DNA of 64,000 nt from Ilex aquifolium (taxonomy: Eukaryota > Streptophyta > Magnoliopsida > Aquifoliales > Aquifoliaceae), in NCBI GenBank assembly GCA_951799425.1, contig OX637405.1, forward strand, positions 18,015,089-18,079,088. Direction: 5' to 3'. Below, one piece after another: positions 10,201 to 20,963 of the stretch. Position numbers and translations under genes: made by a program. The notes beneath the pieces were generated by a model, which was given only the letters and a program-made list of their open reading frames with translations, was not told where the DNA came from and made no database searches. The stretch's first letter is position 1; each line of letters starts with the position of its first letter.

Positions 10201-11258
10201 CACACAACATAATAAATCATATATAAATACCCTTCACATATGCATATTATCTTAATTATGCATAAATAACTACGTATTCATACCCGCGTTAACACATTTC
10301 TAAATTCCCCTCGAAGTGGTGTACCTTTTACCATCCTAAACATTACTCATCACTTACTTTCCTCACTTTAATTCTAGATTTTAAGAAATTAAAGTCATAA
10401 GGAACTTATTTGAGATCCATTAGATACCTTGATAATTTTTTAGAAGAGTTGGACAAAAGCTTAGAAGTCCACAACAAAGTAGCTCAAACCTATGTCTGAA
10501 AATTCGGTTCAAGATGCTCTTCAACTGGTTGAAGTCTATCCAGGATCTCATTCAACCAGTTTAACATGCTCTTCAACTGGTTGAAGTCTATCTAGTATCT
10601 TGCCCAACTAGACCAACACATGCTTCAATAGGTTGAAGCTTAACCATAACTTTGATCAATTGGTTGATCCTTATACCGAGGCTTGGAATTCAATTCAAAC
10701 TTCATCTTCCACCAATCAAACTCAATTCTAACACCACCCAACACCTACCCATATGTCAAAGATACCTTTAGTAGTGGAAAAACATAGTAATTTACAAGAA
10801 TTCCTTAACTTTGTTGCGACTCAATATCCATTGAACTCTTCTGAATTCCACAACCAAAAGCTTGGGGTTCTTCAACTCTTCAATTAACCATCTTCACTCC
10901 ACTCGTTATACACAAGCAAGGATTATGTTGACTTAAAAGAGGAGATCACCTACCAACTTTAGGATTGTTTTCAGGTAGAAGAGATTTCCATGTTTGTTTA
11001 CAAAACCCACAAACCCAATTCCCCTTCTCTCCCCACCGGTTCATGCCAAATACCTCCCTTAAAAAACCACCGAGCTCAAAAGGTTGGAAAAACCTCAACA
11101 AGCCAGGTGTTTTCCTGAGTCATCATCTATTCCTATAATTACACTAGTCATCCCCCTTATTCCTTCTATTCTTATAATTAATACCCAAGTTTTTCGTCGA
11201 TATTAAATTACATCTAATATAATTTCCATCTAAAATTTCAACCCCTAGAAACATTAAT
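10201..11258. other. Unclassified repeat-like block with CTTCAACTGGTTGAAG array
   Basis: No convincing coding region, TSD, PBS or PPT was found. The block contains several near-palindromes CTTCAACTGGTTGAAG and derivatives (10519, 10549, 10573, 10609, 10634), with starts alternating roughly 31 and 22 bases apart. That feature resembles the LTR arrays elsewhere in the window, so it is probably part of an LTR not otherwise represented here. Bounded on the right by a chromovirus LTR start at 11259. Confidence 0.4.
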
Positions 11259-11649
11259 TGTAAAACCTAGGAAAATTTAAATTTTTAGGAAAAAAAGGGC
11301 AAAACAGTAATTAGCTGATGCGGTACGGGTTAAAAAACTAAATTTTTCTAGAACTCAGAAGACAAAATGGACCTCATCATTGGATTCGTCTCATGAAATC
11401 TAGTTACCCATTCAATTTTCGTCTAATTCCGAGATAGTCAGATTTTTTACGTTTTTCGATACGATCGGTCGTCGCATGACTAAAATAAACATGATCGGGT
11501 TTTAATTGTGAAATACAAAAAAATATTTAAATTTAGTTCAAATAAAATATATTGAACTTAAAATGGGACAAGATTTAATTGATTCGGGATAAAATCGGAT
11601 CAGTAAAATGCGAGACATGTAATGAAACGAGAGCTAAGTATCTAAGGGG

Positions 11650-11660
11650 TATAAAAAGGG
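11650..11660 (+). promoter_or_regulatory. TATA box of plus-strand chromovirus LTR
   Basis: TATAAAAAGGG about 390 bases into the LTR. The same motif (TATAAATAGGG or TATAAAAATGGG) is at the equivalent place in the minus-strand copies near 33275, 37400 and 39415. Confidence 0.6.
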
Positions 11661-12339
11661 GAAAATCAGATTTTTCCCCATTTTGGCTTTTGGATTTTCC
11701 AGAAAAGAGAAGGGAAGAGAAGAGAGAGAAATAGGTGTTTTCTTCAAGCTTCTCTCTACGATCTAGGGCCAACCTCTTGTCAAATCACCTCAGGCCAAGA
11801 ACGAAAGTTGTTTACGCAACGAAAGCTACGTCTACATGCCAAAAATCGTGAATTTTGTCGAAGTCTCAAAGATGGGATTTTTGGAAATCAAGTATTTAAG
11901 CTTGATTTGAGTTTCTTAGAGTTTCTACCACTCATATTTCCCTTCAAGAGGTAGGGTTCTTCTCCTAGGTAGGTTTATTTTCAACCTAGGGTTTCATATG
12001 AAATGGGTAGCATGATTTGAGATGAAATCTCTTGTCTAAATGTATTGAGCGTGGCTCACCATTTATGGGAATAACATTTCATGTGTTGGACAAGCGCCGG
12101 TGGACGGTTCTTACATGGGACCATGTTGAGAAGAAGCCGGATTATGGCTTTAAATTGCATTTTATAAACAAAATTTTGTAATTAGTTTTGGACATGTAAT
12201 GTCGTATAAACGATTGCAAAATGAACTCATATGGACTAGATTTGTATAAAATTTGATGCTATGTGAGTTTGGGTAAATGTTGTATGATATTGGGTGAGTT
12301 GAAGTTGAAAAATGATTGAATTGGGAAAAACTGGGTCCT

Positions 12340-12530
12340 GCTACCGGTAGCACGTTGATTAGTTACCGGTAGCACAAGTGCAGTGGGCAGCTACTGGTAG
12401 CTCGTTTCACAGCTACTGGTAGCTTGCAGGTTGTGGGCTCAGCTACCAATAGCTCATTTCATAGCTACCGGTAGCTCACTAGCAGAGGACTCAACTACCG
12501 GTAGCACGTACACGGGTTACCGGTAGCTCC
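12340..12530. repeat. Array D: eight GCTACCGGTAGC palindromes in four pairs
   Basis: The TACCGGTA-type cores start at 12342, 12364, 12392, 12414, 12444, 12466, 12496 and 12518: every pair is exactly 22 bases apart and pairs are 28-30 apart. The 14-base spacers inside pairs differ in sequence. The array lies downstream of the TATA box, in the transcribed part of the LTR. Confidence 0.85.
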
Positions 12531-12858
12531 TCGACAATTTTCAAAAATTCAAAATAACTTTGCCAAATCTTCGGGCCTTGAGCCCATTTGTTCAAAGGAT
12601 GTAAATGGGGTAATATTAAGGAAAAATTGATGTATATTGGACCTTGGAATGGTCAAGTAATTGAAATGTATACAGGTTATGCGTTTAGGAGTGCTCGGTA
12701 CAAGGGAGACTTTGCCCAAACTTTGTGTTGGTTATGATCTCGATGAAGGGGATGTTATGACATGGTGTCGAGTTATGCGGCATTCATGGGTACTTTCGCA
12801 GGTTGATGAGTGATCAACGGGTTGACAAAGGACCCTCGGGTTTAGGGTAGTCGTAGCT

Positions 12859-12870
12859 TGGTATCAGAGC
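12859..12870 (+). other. Primer binding site (tRNA-iMet type)
   Basis: TGGTATCAGAGC, complementary to the 3' end of initiator tRNA-Met, a few bases after the LTR end. Typical of chromoviruses. Confidence 0.85.
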
Positions 12871-13203
12871 CTAGGTTCTCGATTTACCTATGGCTTGCGA
12901 GGCATGGGTCTAGGCCATTGCATCCATTGTGCATTACATGTTATGCGCTCTAAATGCTACATGTTATGTGTTATGTGAATAATATGCATGATTAAATATA
13001 TATGGAAAGGAGATACTAGGGTTAGAGAACATAACATTGGGGGTCGAAAAGAGAAGGAACGAGATGCTTCATGGTATAGATGTCTACTAGTGGGTGGCAG
13101 ACGCTCTACTAGTGAGACAATGAGAGAAATCTCAATGTTTTGACTTTGATCTCTACCTTGGGATTCTAAGTTAGTACTCTATTGCTATTTGACATGTGTG
13201 TAG

Positions 13204-13275
13204 ATGGAAAATAGAAGAAGAGGACACCGGAATGGTCGAGGAGGTGGGCGGAACAACAACCAACCACCATCGATA
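13204..13275 (+). pseudogene. Chromovirus gag, first ~20 codons only
   Basis: ATG followed by MENRRRGHRNGRGGGRNNNQ, matching the gag start at 30749 on the minus strand almost residue for residue. It is cut after about 22 codons by unrelated AT-rich DNA with a T run. Confidence 0.75.
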
Positions 13276-14052
13276 TATTTGTTTTTTTTTTTTTGTCTAC
13301 AAGAGTACATAAACATTTCAAGATAAAATTTGATGAAAATAAATTTCACAAATGCAGTGGAGATTCAAACTCCAAAAGATAGTCACAAAATTAGTATTAA
13401 TATTGGTAATACCTTAACATTTGATCCGACTAATATGCTTTCCTTACTTACTGATTATACACTTTCATACTAACAAATCAAATTTCAACGCATTTATCAA
13501 TTTGTATATACCTAACTCTTATTTGTCTTTCAATTGACCATTTCATATCATTTTCCCCTCACCAATTTCTACTTTGATTAGATATCTATTCTAAATTCAT
13601 TCGAATATCCAACACATGTTTATACACAGAACCATAAGTTTTCAAAAAACATAGGTATCTCTACCTATATATATTTATTTAGAACACTAATTATTCAACT
13701 CTCCATCAAAACATTTCATTTCCATTCTTATTCCAATTATCTCCACTTCTCAAATACATATTTATATTAGAACATCATAAATTCAGTTTCATAAAACTTT
13801 TGTTTAAGAAAAACCCATTCATAGGTTTCTATAATTACATATATTTTCTTATAGTCCGCACATCTGTGATTAATATGATACTCACATTTAATCGTTGCAT
13901 TGATTCTCAATAATCCATCTCACACTTATTATCTAATATAATGCATTCAATCCATAATATATTCTTTGAAAATAAAATTGTAACATATCACCATTGCCTT
14001 TATTTTATTTTTTTTCATTTCTTCATTTCAAACTAGAGTACTTTACATTATC
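13276..14052. other. AT-rich insertion, possibly a decayed SINE plus unclassified DNA
   Basis: Begins with a T run (13270-13282). Read on the minus strand, 13270-13430 ends in poly(A) and contains GAGTTTGAATCTCC, resembling a tRNA B-box, so a degraded tRNA-derived SINE is possible. No A-box or target duplication could be confirmed. The rest is AT-rich with no coding region or recognisable repeat. Confidence 0.3.
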
Positions 14053-14282
14053 TTCCTGATCCGATTTTTATCCCGAATCATTTAAATCTTTTCCTGTGTT
14101 ATGTTCAATATATTTTATGTGAACTAAATTTAAATTATTTTTCGTGTTTCACCATTAAAAGCTGATCACATTTATTTTGGTCACGCGACGCCTGTTTGCA
14201 CCGTAAAACGTAAAAAATTTGACTATCTCGAAATTCAAAAAAAATTGACTGGGTAACTAGATTTCGCAAGACGAATCCAACG

Positions 14283-16135
14283 GTGAGTGTAACGCCCCAA
14301 AACACCCCTTGGACGACATCACTATCTAAAACCATTCACATCATGAGAGCAACTACCAAGATCCATAATTAAAGAAAATTTCATTCACCATAATATCTAC
14401 AACATCATCCCAAAAGAATAAGCCAAACTATGGCCATTACATCCAAAAGAATATGCCCAACTATGACAATTACATTCCAAAAATCAACTATTAATTTGCA
14501 GCGGAATAACACAAATATTAATATGAACAATATTCTCAAAAGGAATCTCCTAGTCTAGAATGTAATAAGAACAATCCTATACAGTTCCCTCCGGATCTAC
14601 ATGCCCATTAGCTTGAGCTTCCCAAGGCACCTGTTCGTCAACTCCAAGCTCTTCCTCTAAACCATAATCTGAAAATATATTATTTGTAGGGGGTGAGCAC
14701 TAAGCTCTGTAGCAACATCCTCCCAAACTCGAACAATGTTTAAAAAACATATAAAACAAGTCGGTTTCATTTCACAAAAATCATATATAACTTTTGAAAG
14801 AAAACAGTGACAGTTTATCCGATCTCAAGTTTAAGCAATATCAATGAAAAACATGAGGAAGTAAAACCAATTTCCAAAACGAACAATTCCAACAAATCAA
14901 TATAAACCATAGCCAACCATTGGCACAATAACCATAGCTCACAATGTATTTCAAACCACAACTTGTATCTGTATACCACAACATACAATTGCCCACACTT
15001 TGTATCTTAGGTATGATGTATGATATCGCATGAATAAACATATCGAGAATATCCTGGCCCACACACACACACACCCAATCCTCTCAAGGATATACAACTT
15101 TAGGAAGGGCATATACCAACACATTGGCAGTGACGAATCCAACCCAGGAATAGTATACTAACCCTCAGCCTCGGTACCCGTGAGCGAATAGTGGTTTGGT
15201 CCTCACAAGGCACCAACCCCACTACGAGTGGTAGGAAAAATTCAAACCCGCACGGAGTAAGAAACGCATCTACCCACTCTACGATACCCTGTCAACGGCC
15301 ACCCATGGTCATCCAAACATCCATAAGAGATACAATCCCCAACAAATTTCTCAAGTTTCCAAGTAAATCAAAAACCCCCAATTCCATAGGTGTTCTTCTA
15401 ACGAAACAATTTCAAGAAAAATATGCAAGAGATCATCAACAATACCATTTTGTTGTTCAATACAAAACACTAAAGTTTTGAAATCGAGGACAAAGGAAAA
15501 ATCAAGAGAAAATTATATTTTTCTTGAAAACTAGGGTTTTAAGTCAAGAAAAGAGATTTAATAGCTATTCCACCATAGCATTGTTCAAAACATGTTAATA
15601 TTTACAAGAATATCAAGAATCAAGGATTTCATAGCATACATATAGGATTTAGAGTAAAAAGAATACATATATATAAGCCCTAGTCTCAATGTAAGAGAAT
15701 AGGAAGAAACTCCTACCTTAATTCAAGAGTTCCAAGCGAAAACCCAAGCTCTAGAGACCTTCTTCCTCCCTTTTCTTTTTTCTTTTCTCTTTCCCTAGGG
15801 TTCTAAGAGGTTTGGGGGTGAGAGTGGTGTGAAAGAATAGAAGAAAATAGGATGAAAATGTGTTTTATACTCAGTCCAATCCCGACTTTTACTGTTTAAA
15901 ATTTCTGATTTTTACCGACAGTACCGGTACGATGTACCGGTACGGTTTGCTCTCGGGTCATCGGGGTGCCGGTACGCTGTACCAGTACGGTTTGTCCAGA
16001 TTTGCCTTTTTCACCTATTTTTCATTTCCAATCCATTCCAAACCTTTCCAAAACCAACCCAAGCTTATATAACATACATTTGTATATCAAACATAGTTGG
16101 TACAAGTTCTATTACATGTAGGGGTTTACAGTGAG
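14283..16135 (-). mobile_element. Solo LTR E (14288-16130) with 5-bp TSD GTGAG
   Basis: 1843 bp from TGTAACGCCCCAAAACACC to ATGTAGGGGTTTACA. It is flanked by GTGAG at 14283-14287 and 16131-16135, and sits in LTR sequence that is uninterrupted in sister copies. A TATAAAAC box on the minus strand near 15862-15869 gives the orientation: U3 is at the right. The array of GTACCGGTAC palindromes (15921-15988) lies 50-130 bases upstream of it. The family is distinct from chromovirus X. A solo LTR is the product of LTR-LTR recombination that removed the internal region. Confidence 0.85.
15921..15988. repeat. Array E: two pairs of GTACCGGTAC palindromes
   Basis: Pairs at 15921/15934 and 15966/15979, each with a 3-nt spacer (GAT, GCT), so the starts are 13 bases apart. 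Both pairs are followed by GGTTTG. Confidence 0.85.
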
Positions 16136-16334
16136 GTCCGTTTCATCATCCGAATTCTAGAAAAATTCAGATTTTCAACCCGTACCGTAACGACTAATTA
16201 CCGTTTTGCCCTTTTTCATAAAAGTTCAAATTTTTCCCGGGTTTTACATTCTCCTCCCCTTAAAAGAAATTTTTTCCCCGAAATTCACACACATGCACAT
16301 ACAACTACATGCATATGCAACAAGTCATATGGTA

Positions 16335-16507
16335 CTACATGACTATAAAAATTGTACCTCCATCTTCGAACAAGAACGGATAACCGGCACGTACAGTGTC
16401 CTCACTCTCCCATGTTACCTCCTCCATACCACGGTGCCGCCACAGCACCTTTACCAACCTCACGGTCTTGCCTCGCAAAACCTCATCTCGGCTATCCATG
16501 ATAGGCA
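16335..16507 (-). pseudogene. Chromovirus X integrase C-terminus: chromodomain
   Basis: The minus-strand frame reads IMDSRDEVLRGKTVRLVKVL-WRHRGMEEVTWE-SEDTVRAGYPFLFEDG, the chromodomain-like tail of Tekay/Del-type integrases, whose aromatic residues can bind modified histone tails and guide integration to heterochromatin. It is separated from the rest of integrase by the hAT-like insertion at 16508. PPT and LTR follow directly. Confidence 0.75.
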
Positions 16508-17526
16508 TAGAGTGGACCAAAGCGAGGGCGAGGGGTGTAGTCTCCATCCCCGTACCTGCTTAAAAAAACATTGTCAATCCCCGGTCCACCCTCGTTAACG
16601 GGTATAGTTTTCGTCCCCGTCCGTTGGTAAATTTGTATTCCCCGCCCCCGCCCTCGCCCCATCCTCGCCTTCACCCCCTGCCCAAGCCCAAACCCAACAT
16701 AATCCAACATTGTAAATAATCCAAAAATAAAAAAAATTGCATGTCACCAACTGAAAATTACAACATAATTATTCTCATCAATAAGGACTAGAATTTGGTA
16801 TAGTGAGCAGACAAGAAGTCTATCTAGCACTTTTCATGCAAAAAGTCTATCCAACAATTTTCAAAAAGTAAAAATCATATTCAAGTAGAATAAACTCAAA
16901 AATTAGAAAAAAACTATATCTAACACTATAATCAGAATTCAACAAAGACGATATTCAAGTAGCATAAAATTAGAAAATTCAAAATATTGCATATCTAAGA
17001 TAGCAAATCAGATGTAGCACATGAAAATTGAAGATCTAACAAAAAAAAAAAAAAAAATCAGAACAAGCAACATCTAAAAACCTCTTATCTAACACACCAT
17101 AGATCCGAAACAAAACCCTCAATAGCTAACATAACACAGACCCTTAGATCTAACAAAACCCATCACAAATCTAACAAAAGGATCACAAATCTAACAAAAG
17201 CCATAAAAAAGAACACAAATGTAATAGATCTTACCTTATTGGACAAAGAAAAAAGTGGGCCACTAAATTTTGAAATTAACTTTATGGGTGGGTGGGAATG
17301 GGATTGGGGTTTATTATCTTATATATATATATCACAGGTTAACGGGGATAGGGAGGGGCGTGAGTAAGTGTCAATCCATCCCCACCTCCATCCCCGTGCG
17401 GGTTTATACGGGTATCCTGGTATACGTTCACGGTCCAATAAGTATGGTCTATCCCCGGTCCAAACGGGGCGGGTTTGGACGAATAACCATTTTTCTCCGA
17501 TTCACTGTCATCCCTATTCATACGCA
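16500..17526. mobile_element. Non-autonomous hAT-like element (16508-17518)
   Basis: 1011 bp interrupting integrase exactly where copy Y (near 33898) is continuous. Flanks GATAGGCA (16500-16507) and CATACGCA (17519-17526) are an 8-bp duplication with two mismatches. The ends TAGAGTGGACCAAAGCGAGG and (rc) TAGGGATGACAGTGAATCGG resemble the G-rich subterminal ends common in plant hAT elements. The GC-rich ends (repeated CCCCG) contrast with an A-rich core. No transposase is present. Confidence 0.6.
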
Positions 17527-19061
17527 CCAATCCCTCCTTAAATGTCTCATCCGCATCTACCTCTAGCTCACCCTAATCCACCACATGCGTAGGATCTAGA
17601 GTGTACTCCCGGAGTATGGAGACATGGAATACTTCGTGAACACTAGATAGATTTGGCGGTAATGCCAACCGGTAAGCGACTGTACCAACCCTCTCAAGTA
17701 CCTCGAAGGGCTTGATATACCTCGGCGACAAATTTTTCCACCTGCCGAACCTGACCATTCCTCTCTTGGACATCACCTTTAAGAATACGTGATCACCAAC
17801 CTCGAACTCCAGAGATCGTCGTCGTCGTCTGTCGGCGTAGCTCTTCTGCCGGCTATGTGCCGTAAGAAGACACTTCCGTATCAAGTCCACCTTCTCCGAG
17901 GTGTCTCTAATCAAATCTGGACCCATAGAGGGTCTCTTTCTAGCCTCCGTCCAACAAACTGGAGAGCAGCAGGACGTCCCATAAAGTACCTTATAGGTTT
18001 TCATCTGTATGTTTGCTTGATAACTGTTGTTGTAGGTGAACTCCACTAAGGGTAAATGTTCCTCCCAGCTACCCTTAAGATCATGGACGCATGCCCGAAG
18101 CATATCCTCGTCCTCTCTGACTGACCGTCCGTCTAGGGATGAAAAGTTGTGCTCATCATCAACTGTGTCCTCATAACCCACTGAAAACTTTCCCAAAAAT
18201 GGGCCGTAAACTTTGGATCCCGATCCAATACTATAGATATGGGTACCCTATGTAACCGGACTATCTCCTGAATATCCAACCTGTAGAATTCCTCCAGTGT
18301 GAAGGTCATTCGCACAGCCAAAAAGTGTGTCGACTTCGTAAGCCGGTCCACGATCACCCACATTGCATCGTACCCCCGTGCCGAACCTGACCATTCCTCT
18401 CTTGGACATCACCTTTAAGAATACGTGATCACCAACCTCGAACTCCAGAGGTCGTCGTCGTCGTCTGTCGGCGTAGCTCTTCTGCCGGCTATGTGCCGTA
18501 AGAAGACACTTCCGTATCAAGTCCACCTTCTCCGAGGTGTCTCTAATCAAATCTGGACCCATAGAGGGTCTCTTTCCAGCCTCCGTCCAACAAACTGGAG
18601 AGCAGCAGGACGTCCCATAAAGTACCTTATAGTTTTTCATCTATATGTTTGCTTGATAACTGTTGTTGTAGGTAAACTCCACTAAGGGTAAATGTTCCTC
18701 CCAGCTACCCTTAAGATCATGGACGCATGCCCGAAGCATATCCTCGTCCTCTCTGACTGACCGTCCGTCTAGGGATGAAAAGTTGTGCTCATCATCAACT
18801 ATGTCCTCATAACCCACTGAAAACTTTCCCAAAAATGGGCCGTAAACTTTGGATCCCGATCCAATACTATAGCTATGGGTACCCTATGTAACCGGACTAT
18901 CTCCTGAATATCCAACCTGTAGAATTCCTCCAGTGTGAAGGTCATTCGCACAGCCAAAAAGTGTGTCGACTTCGTAAGCCGGTCCACGATCACCCACATT
19001 GCATCGTGCCCCCGTGATGTCCGTGGCAATTGGGTCACAAAATCTATGGTGACATGCTCCC
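17519..19061 (-). pseudogene. Chromovirus X integrase core and C-terminal domain, partly duplicated
   Basis: Integrase core segments (MWVIVDRLTKSTHFLAVRMT, IVLDRDPKFTAHFWESFQ, SWEEHLPLVEFTYNNSYQ, VGDHVFLKVMSKRG, VHEVFHVSILREY) run from 19061 down to 17573. A 636-bp stretch occurs twice in tandem, so the order of core and C-terminal parts is repeated. Frameshifts occur where FSSLDGRSVREDEDML replaces the family's QTDGQSE region. The left flank joins the hAT-like element and the right flank solo LTR F. Confidence 0.8.
17744..19015. repeat. 636-bp tandem duplication inside integrase
   Basis: Copies 17744-18379 and 18380-19015 begin GCCGAACCTGACCATTCC and differ at about eight positions seen by eye (for example GAGATCG/GAGGTCG, TACCCC/TGCCCC). 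The length is a multiple of three. The related copy Y near 34130-34760 has only one unit. Confidence 0.9.
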
Positions 19062-20963
19062 TGATTGAGCAAAAACGCTGTTATTCCTAACCCCTAAACA
19101 TTACCATTTGACATGTGTATATGGCTTATGTGTGAAAGGGAGTGTCACTCTCCCTCGGGGTGATGCAAGAGATTAGGCAACAACGGATTGGTGGAAAATG
19201 GAATGAACAAAATGTGAATGAAATGAAATGCGGGTGTGTGAACAAAAGTGCTCCCCAATCGCAAAGAGTCTTTTGTGTTTCGGTGTTTTACTTGGAAAAG
19301 TATTCCAAGGTCGTCTCCTCAGGGAAGGAAAGTTCAAGTTGTGTGAATGTGATTTTGCAAAAGGTAAAGAAAGTGAAAAATCTTTTGTTTGAGTTTTGTG
19401 GTTGTGTTTGTGAATGGAAATGCAAGAAAATAATTGTTGGCTAATCCAAAAAGGTCATTCCAATGGGAATACCAAATCAACTCAAGCCTTCCTTCAATAG
19501 AGCCTAGAAGTACGATTGATTCGTGGGAAGCTCGGGACTAAAATGGAAGTGAGGATTCAAGCATACCCCGTGACAATGCCTACGGTATATCAAGAACTCA
19601 CAACCATGTCCTCACCCCAACCCAGTCAAACCGAGCCATCGTACTCTGAGAGGAGGAATGAAAATGAGTTGAAGTGGCACACCCAAGAGGAATTCTCTCT
19701 TGGATTAACCAACTTAAAAGCTAGTTACTCATGCATAAAAGAAAGACAAGCATAATGTAAATGAAAGACATTGTAGAGAAATGAAGATTTAAAACATGAA
19801 ACTTAACTTGAAGCAATAAATCTAAAGCTATGAAGGAAAATATGCAATACCCATTTTAAAAGATGAAATGAAGAAAACTTGAAGCAACAATGGTGAAATG
19901 AAGAACATGCAAGTAAACTTGGAATAAACTTGAAACAACTAAGATTAAAGTGCAAGGAATGAAGATTACAAGAGGTTTAAAGCTTACAACAATTGAAATG
20001 GAAAGGAAAATGCAAAAACATAAACTTACATTACACTATTCATCATCTTCTACATGGAACTAAAACTAAGCTTAGGTAGCCACCCCTTTACAATGTGTAA
20101 AATGCTGAATATAATGGAGAGTTAGCCTTCAATTTTCGTGCATGGTGGTCCCCCCTAGCTGTGTGCAGGCCTCCCATCAATAGGAGGCTAAGTTGAAGCT
20201 TGGACAGGCTAGGAGAAGGTTAGCCTGCAACTCCCCTGGCAGCCCCCTTCAATCCCCTCTTCATTAATGCCATTGCCTCCAAATGTCTTCAAGTAGGGTG
20301 TAGGAGGCATGGTTGGAGGGATAAAATGTCGGGCTAGGTGTGGGAGAATCAATGGTGGGACCCCCAAGCAAGTGGAGAAGAGTTTGCAGGTGTTCTGGGA
20401 GTGTACCGGTACTGTGTACCGGTACTCTAAACCTTCTGGAGTTCGAAGTACCGGTACGCAGTACCGGAACGGTGTAGTACCGGTACTGTGTACCGGTACT
20501 GTTTTCTGCTCCGGACCACTTTTCGTAGAATCGGCATAACTTTTGATCCAACCGTTGGATTGAGCTGAAATTTTGACACAATACAGAAAACATCCAGATC
20601 TACAACTTTCATGTTTTGAATGTTTTTATATTCGAAGTGGATCATGGTCAAAATGGAGGAAAATCGAGGCTCTTCAAACCAGTGGTGTGGCTGCTGGCGT
20701 CTTTGTTACCAAACACCAATACCTCCTTGATTTCTTCACTTTTAAGCCTCCAAATCTTTATGTAATGTGTCAATGCCCTCACCACACATCCAACATAGTT
20801 GCAAGGTCCTAAAATACATGATTTAAGCTATAAAAACATGCAACATCGAGAATTCAACATTATTCATAAAATCGGCTAACTCTAAGTACTTAGATGCAAA
20901 AGTTGAGTTAAAATGCATGTAATGAGGCCTTGAAATATACAATATTTTGTGCTCATCACTCCC
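19057..20963 (-). mobile_element. Solo LTR F (19062-20958), Athila-like family, TSD CTCCC
   Basis: 1897 bp, minus orientation: the LTR starts TGATGAGCACAAAATATTG at 20958 and ends ...TTTTTGCTCAATCA at 19062. It is flanked by CTCCC at 19057-19061 and 20959-20963, in integrase sequence that is continuous in copy Y (GTTCCCACTTCCACTCAG near 34801). It is the same broad family as LTR B and the inverted-LTR element but clearly diverged. Small open frames inside it are not genes. Confidence 0.9.
20403..20499. repeat. Array F: three pairs of GTACCGGTAC palindromes
   Basis: Copies start at 20403/20416, 20448/20461 and 20477/20490. Each pair has a 3-nt spacer (TGT, GCA, TGT) and 13-base periodicity; one half-site is GTACCGGAAC. 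A 6-nt spacer separates the second and third pairs. Confidence 0.88.

Larger units (their letters stand above)
11259..12855 (+). repeat. Chromovirus 5' LTR, plus strand (~1.6 kb, internally shortened)
   Basis: Starts TGTAAAACCTAGGAAAA, has TATAAAAAGGGG at 11650-11661, and is followed by the initiator-Met-type PBS and a gag start. Compared with the 2559-bp LTR at 31099-33657 it lacks about 950 bases near 12045, where CTTGTCTAAATGTATT meets GAGCGTGGCTCACC. It carries the palindrome array at 12340-12530. Confidence 0.8.
14053..16248 (-). repeat. Remnant of the 3' LTR (U3) of chromovirus X, split by a solo LTR
   Basis: 14053-14287 plus 16136-16248 align with the U3 start of LTRs at 31099-33657 and 37766-39809 (CACGCGACGCC, TTGACTGGGTAACTAGATTTCGC, GAGGTCCGTTTCATC). 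It ends in ...GGGTTTTACA at 16248, followed by the rc of a PPT (CTTTTAAGGGGAGGAGAA on the minus strand). The part beyond 14053 is missing. TSD GTGAG marks the insertion of the solo LTR. Confidence 0.8.
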
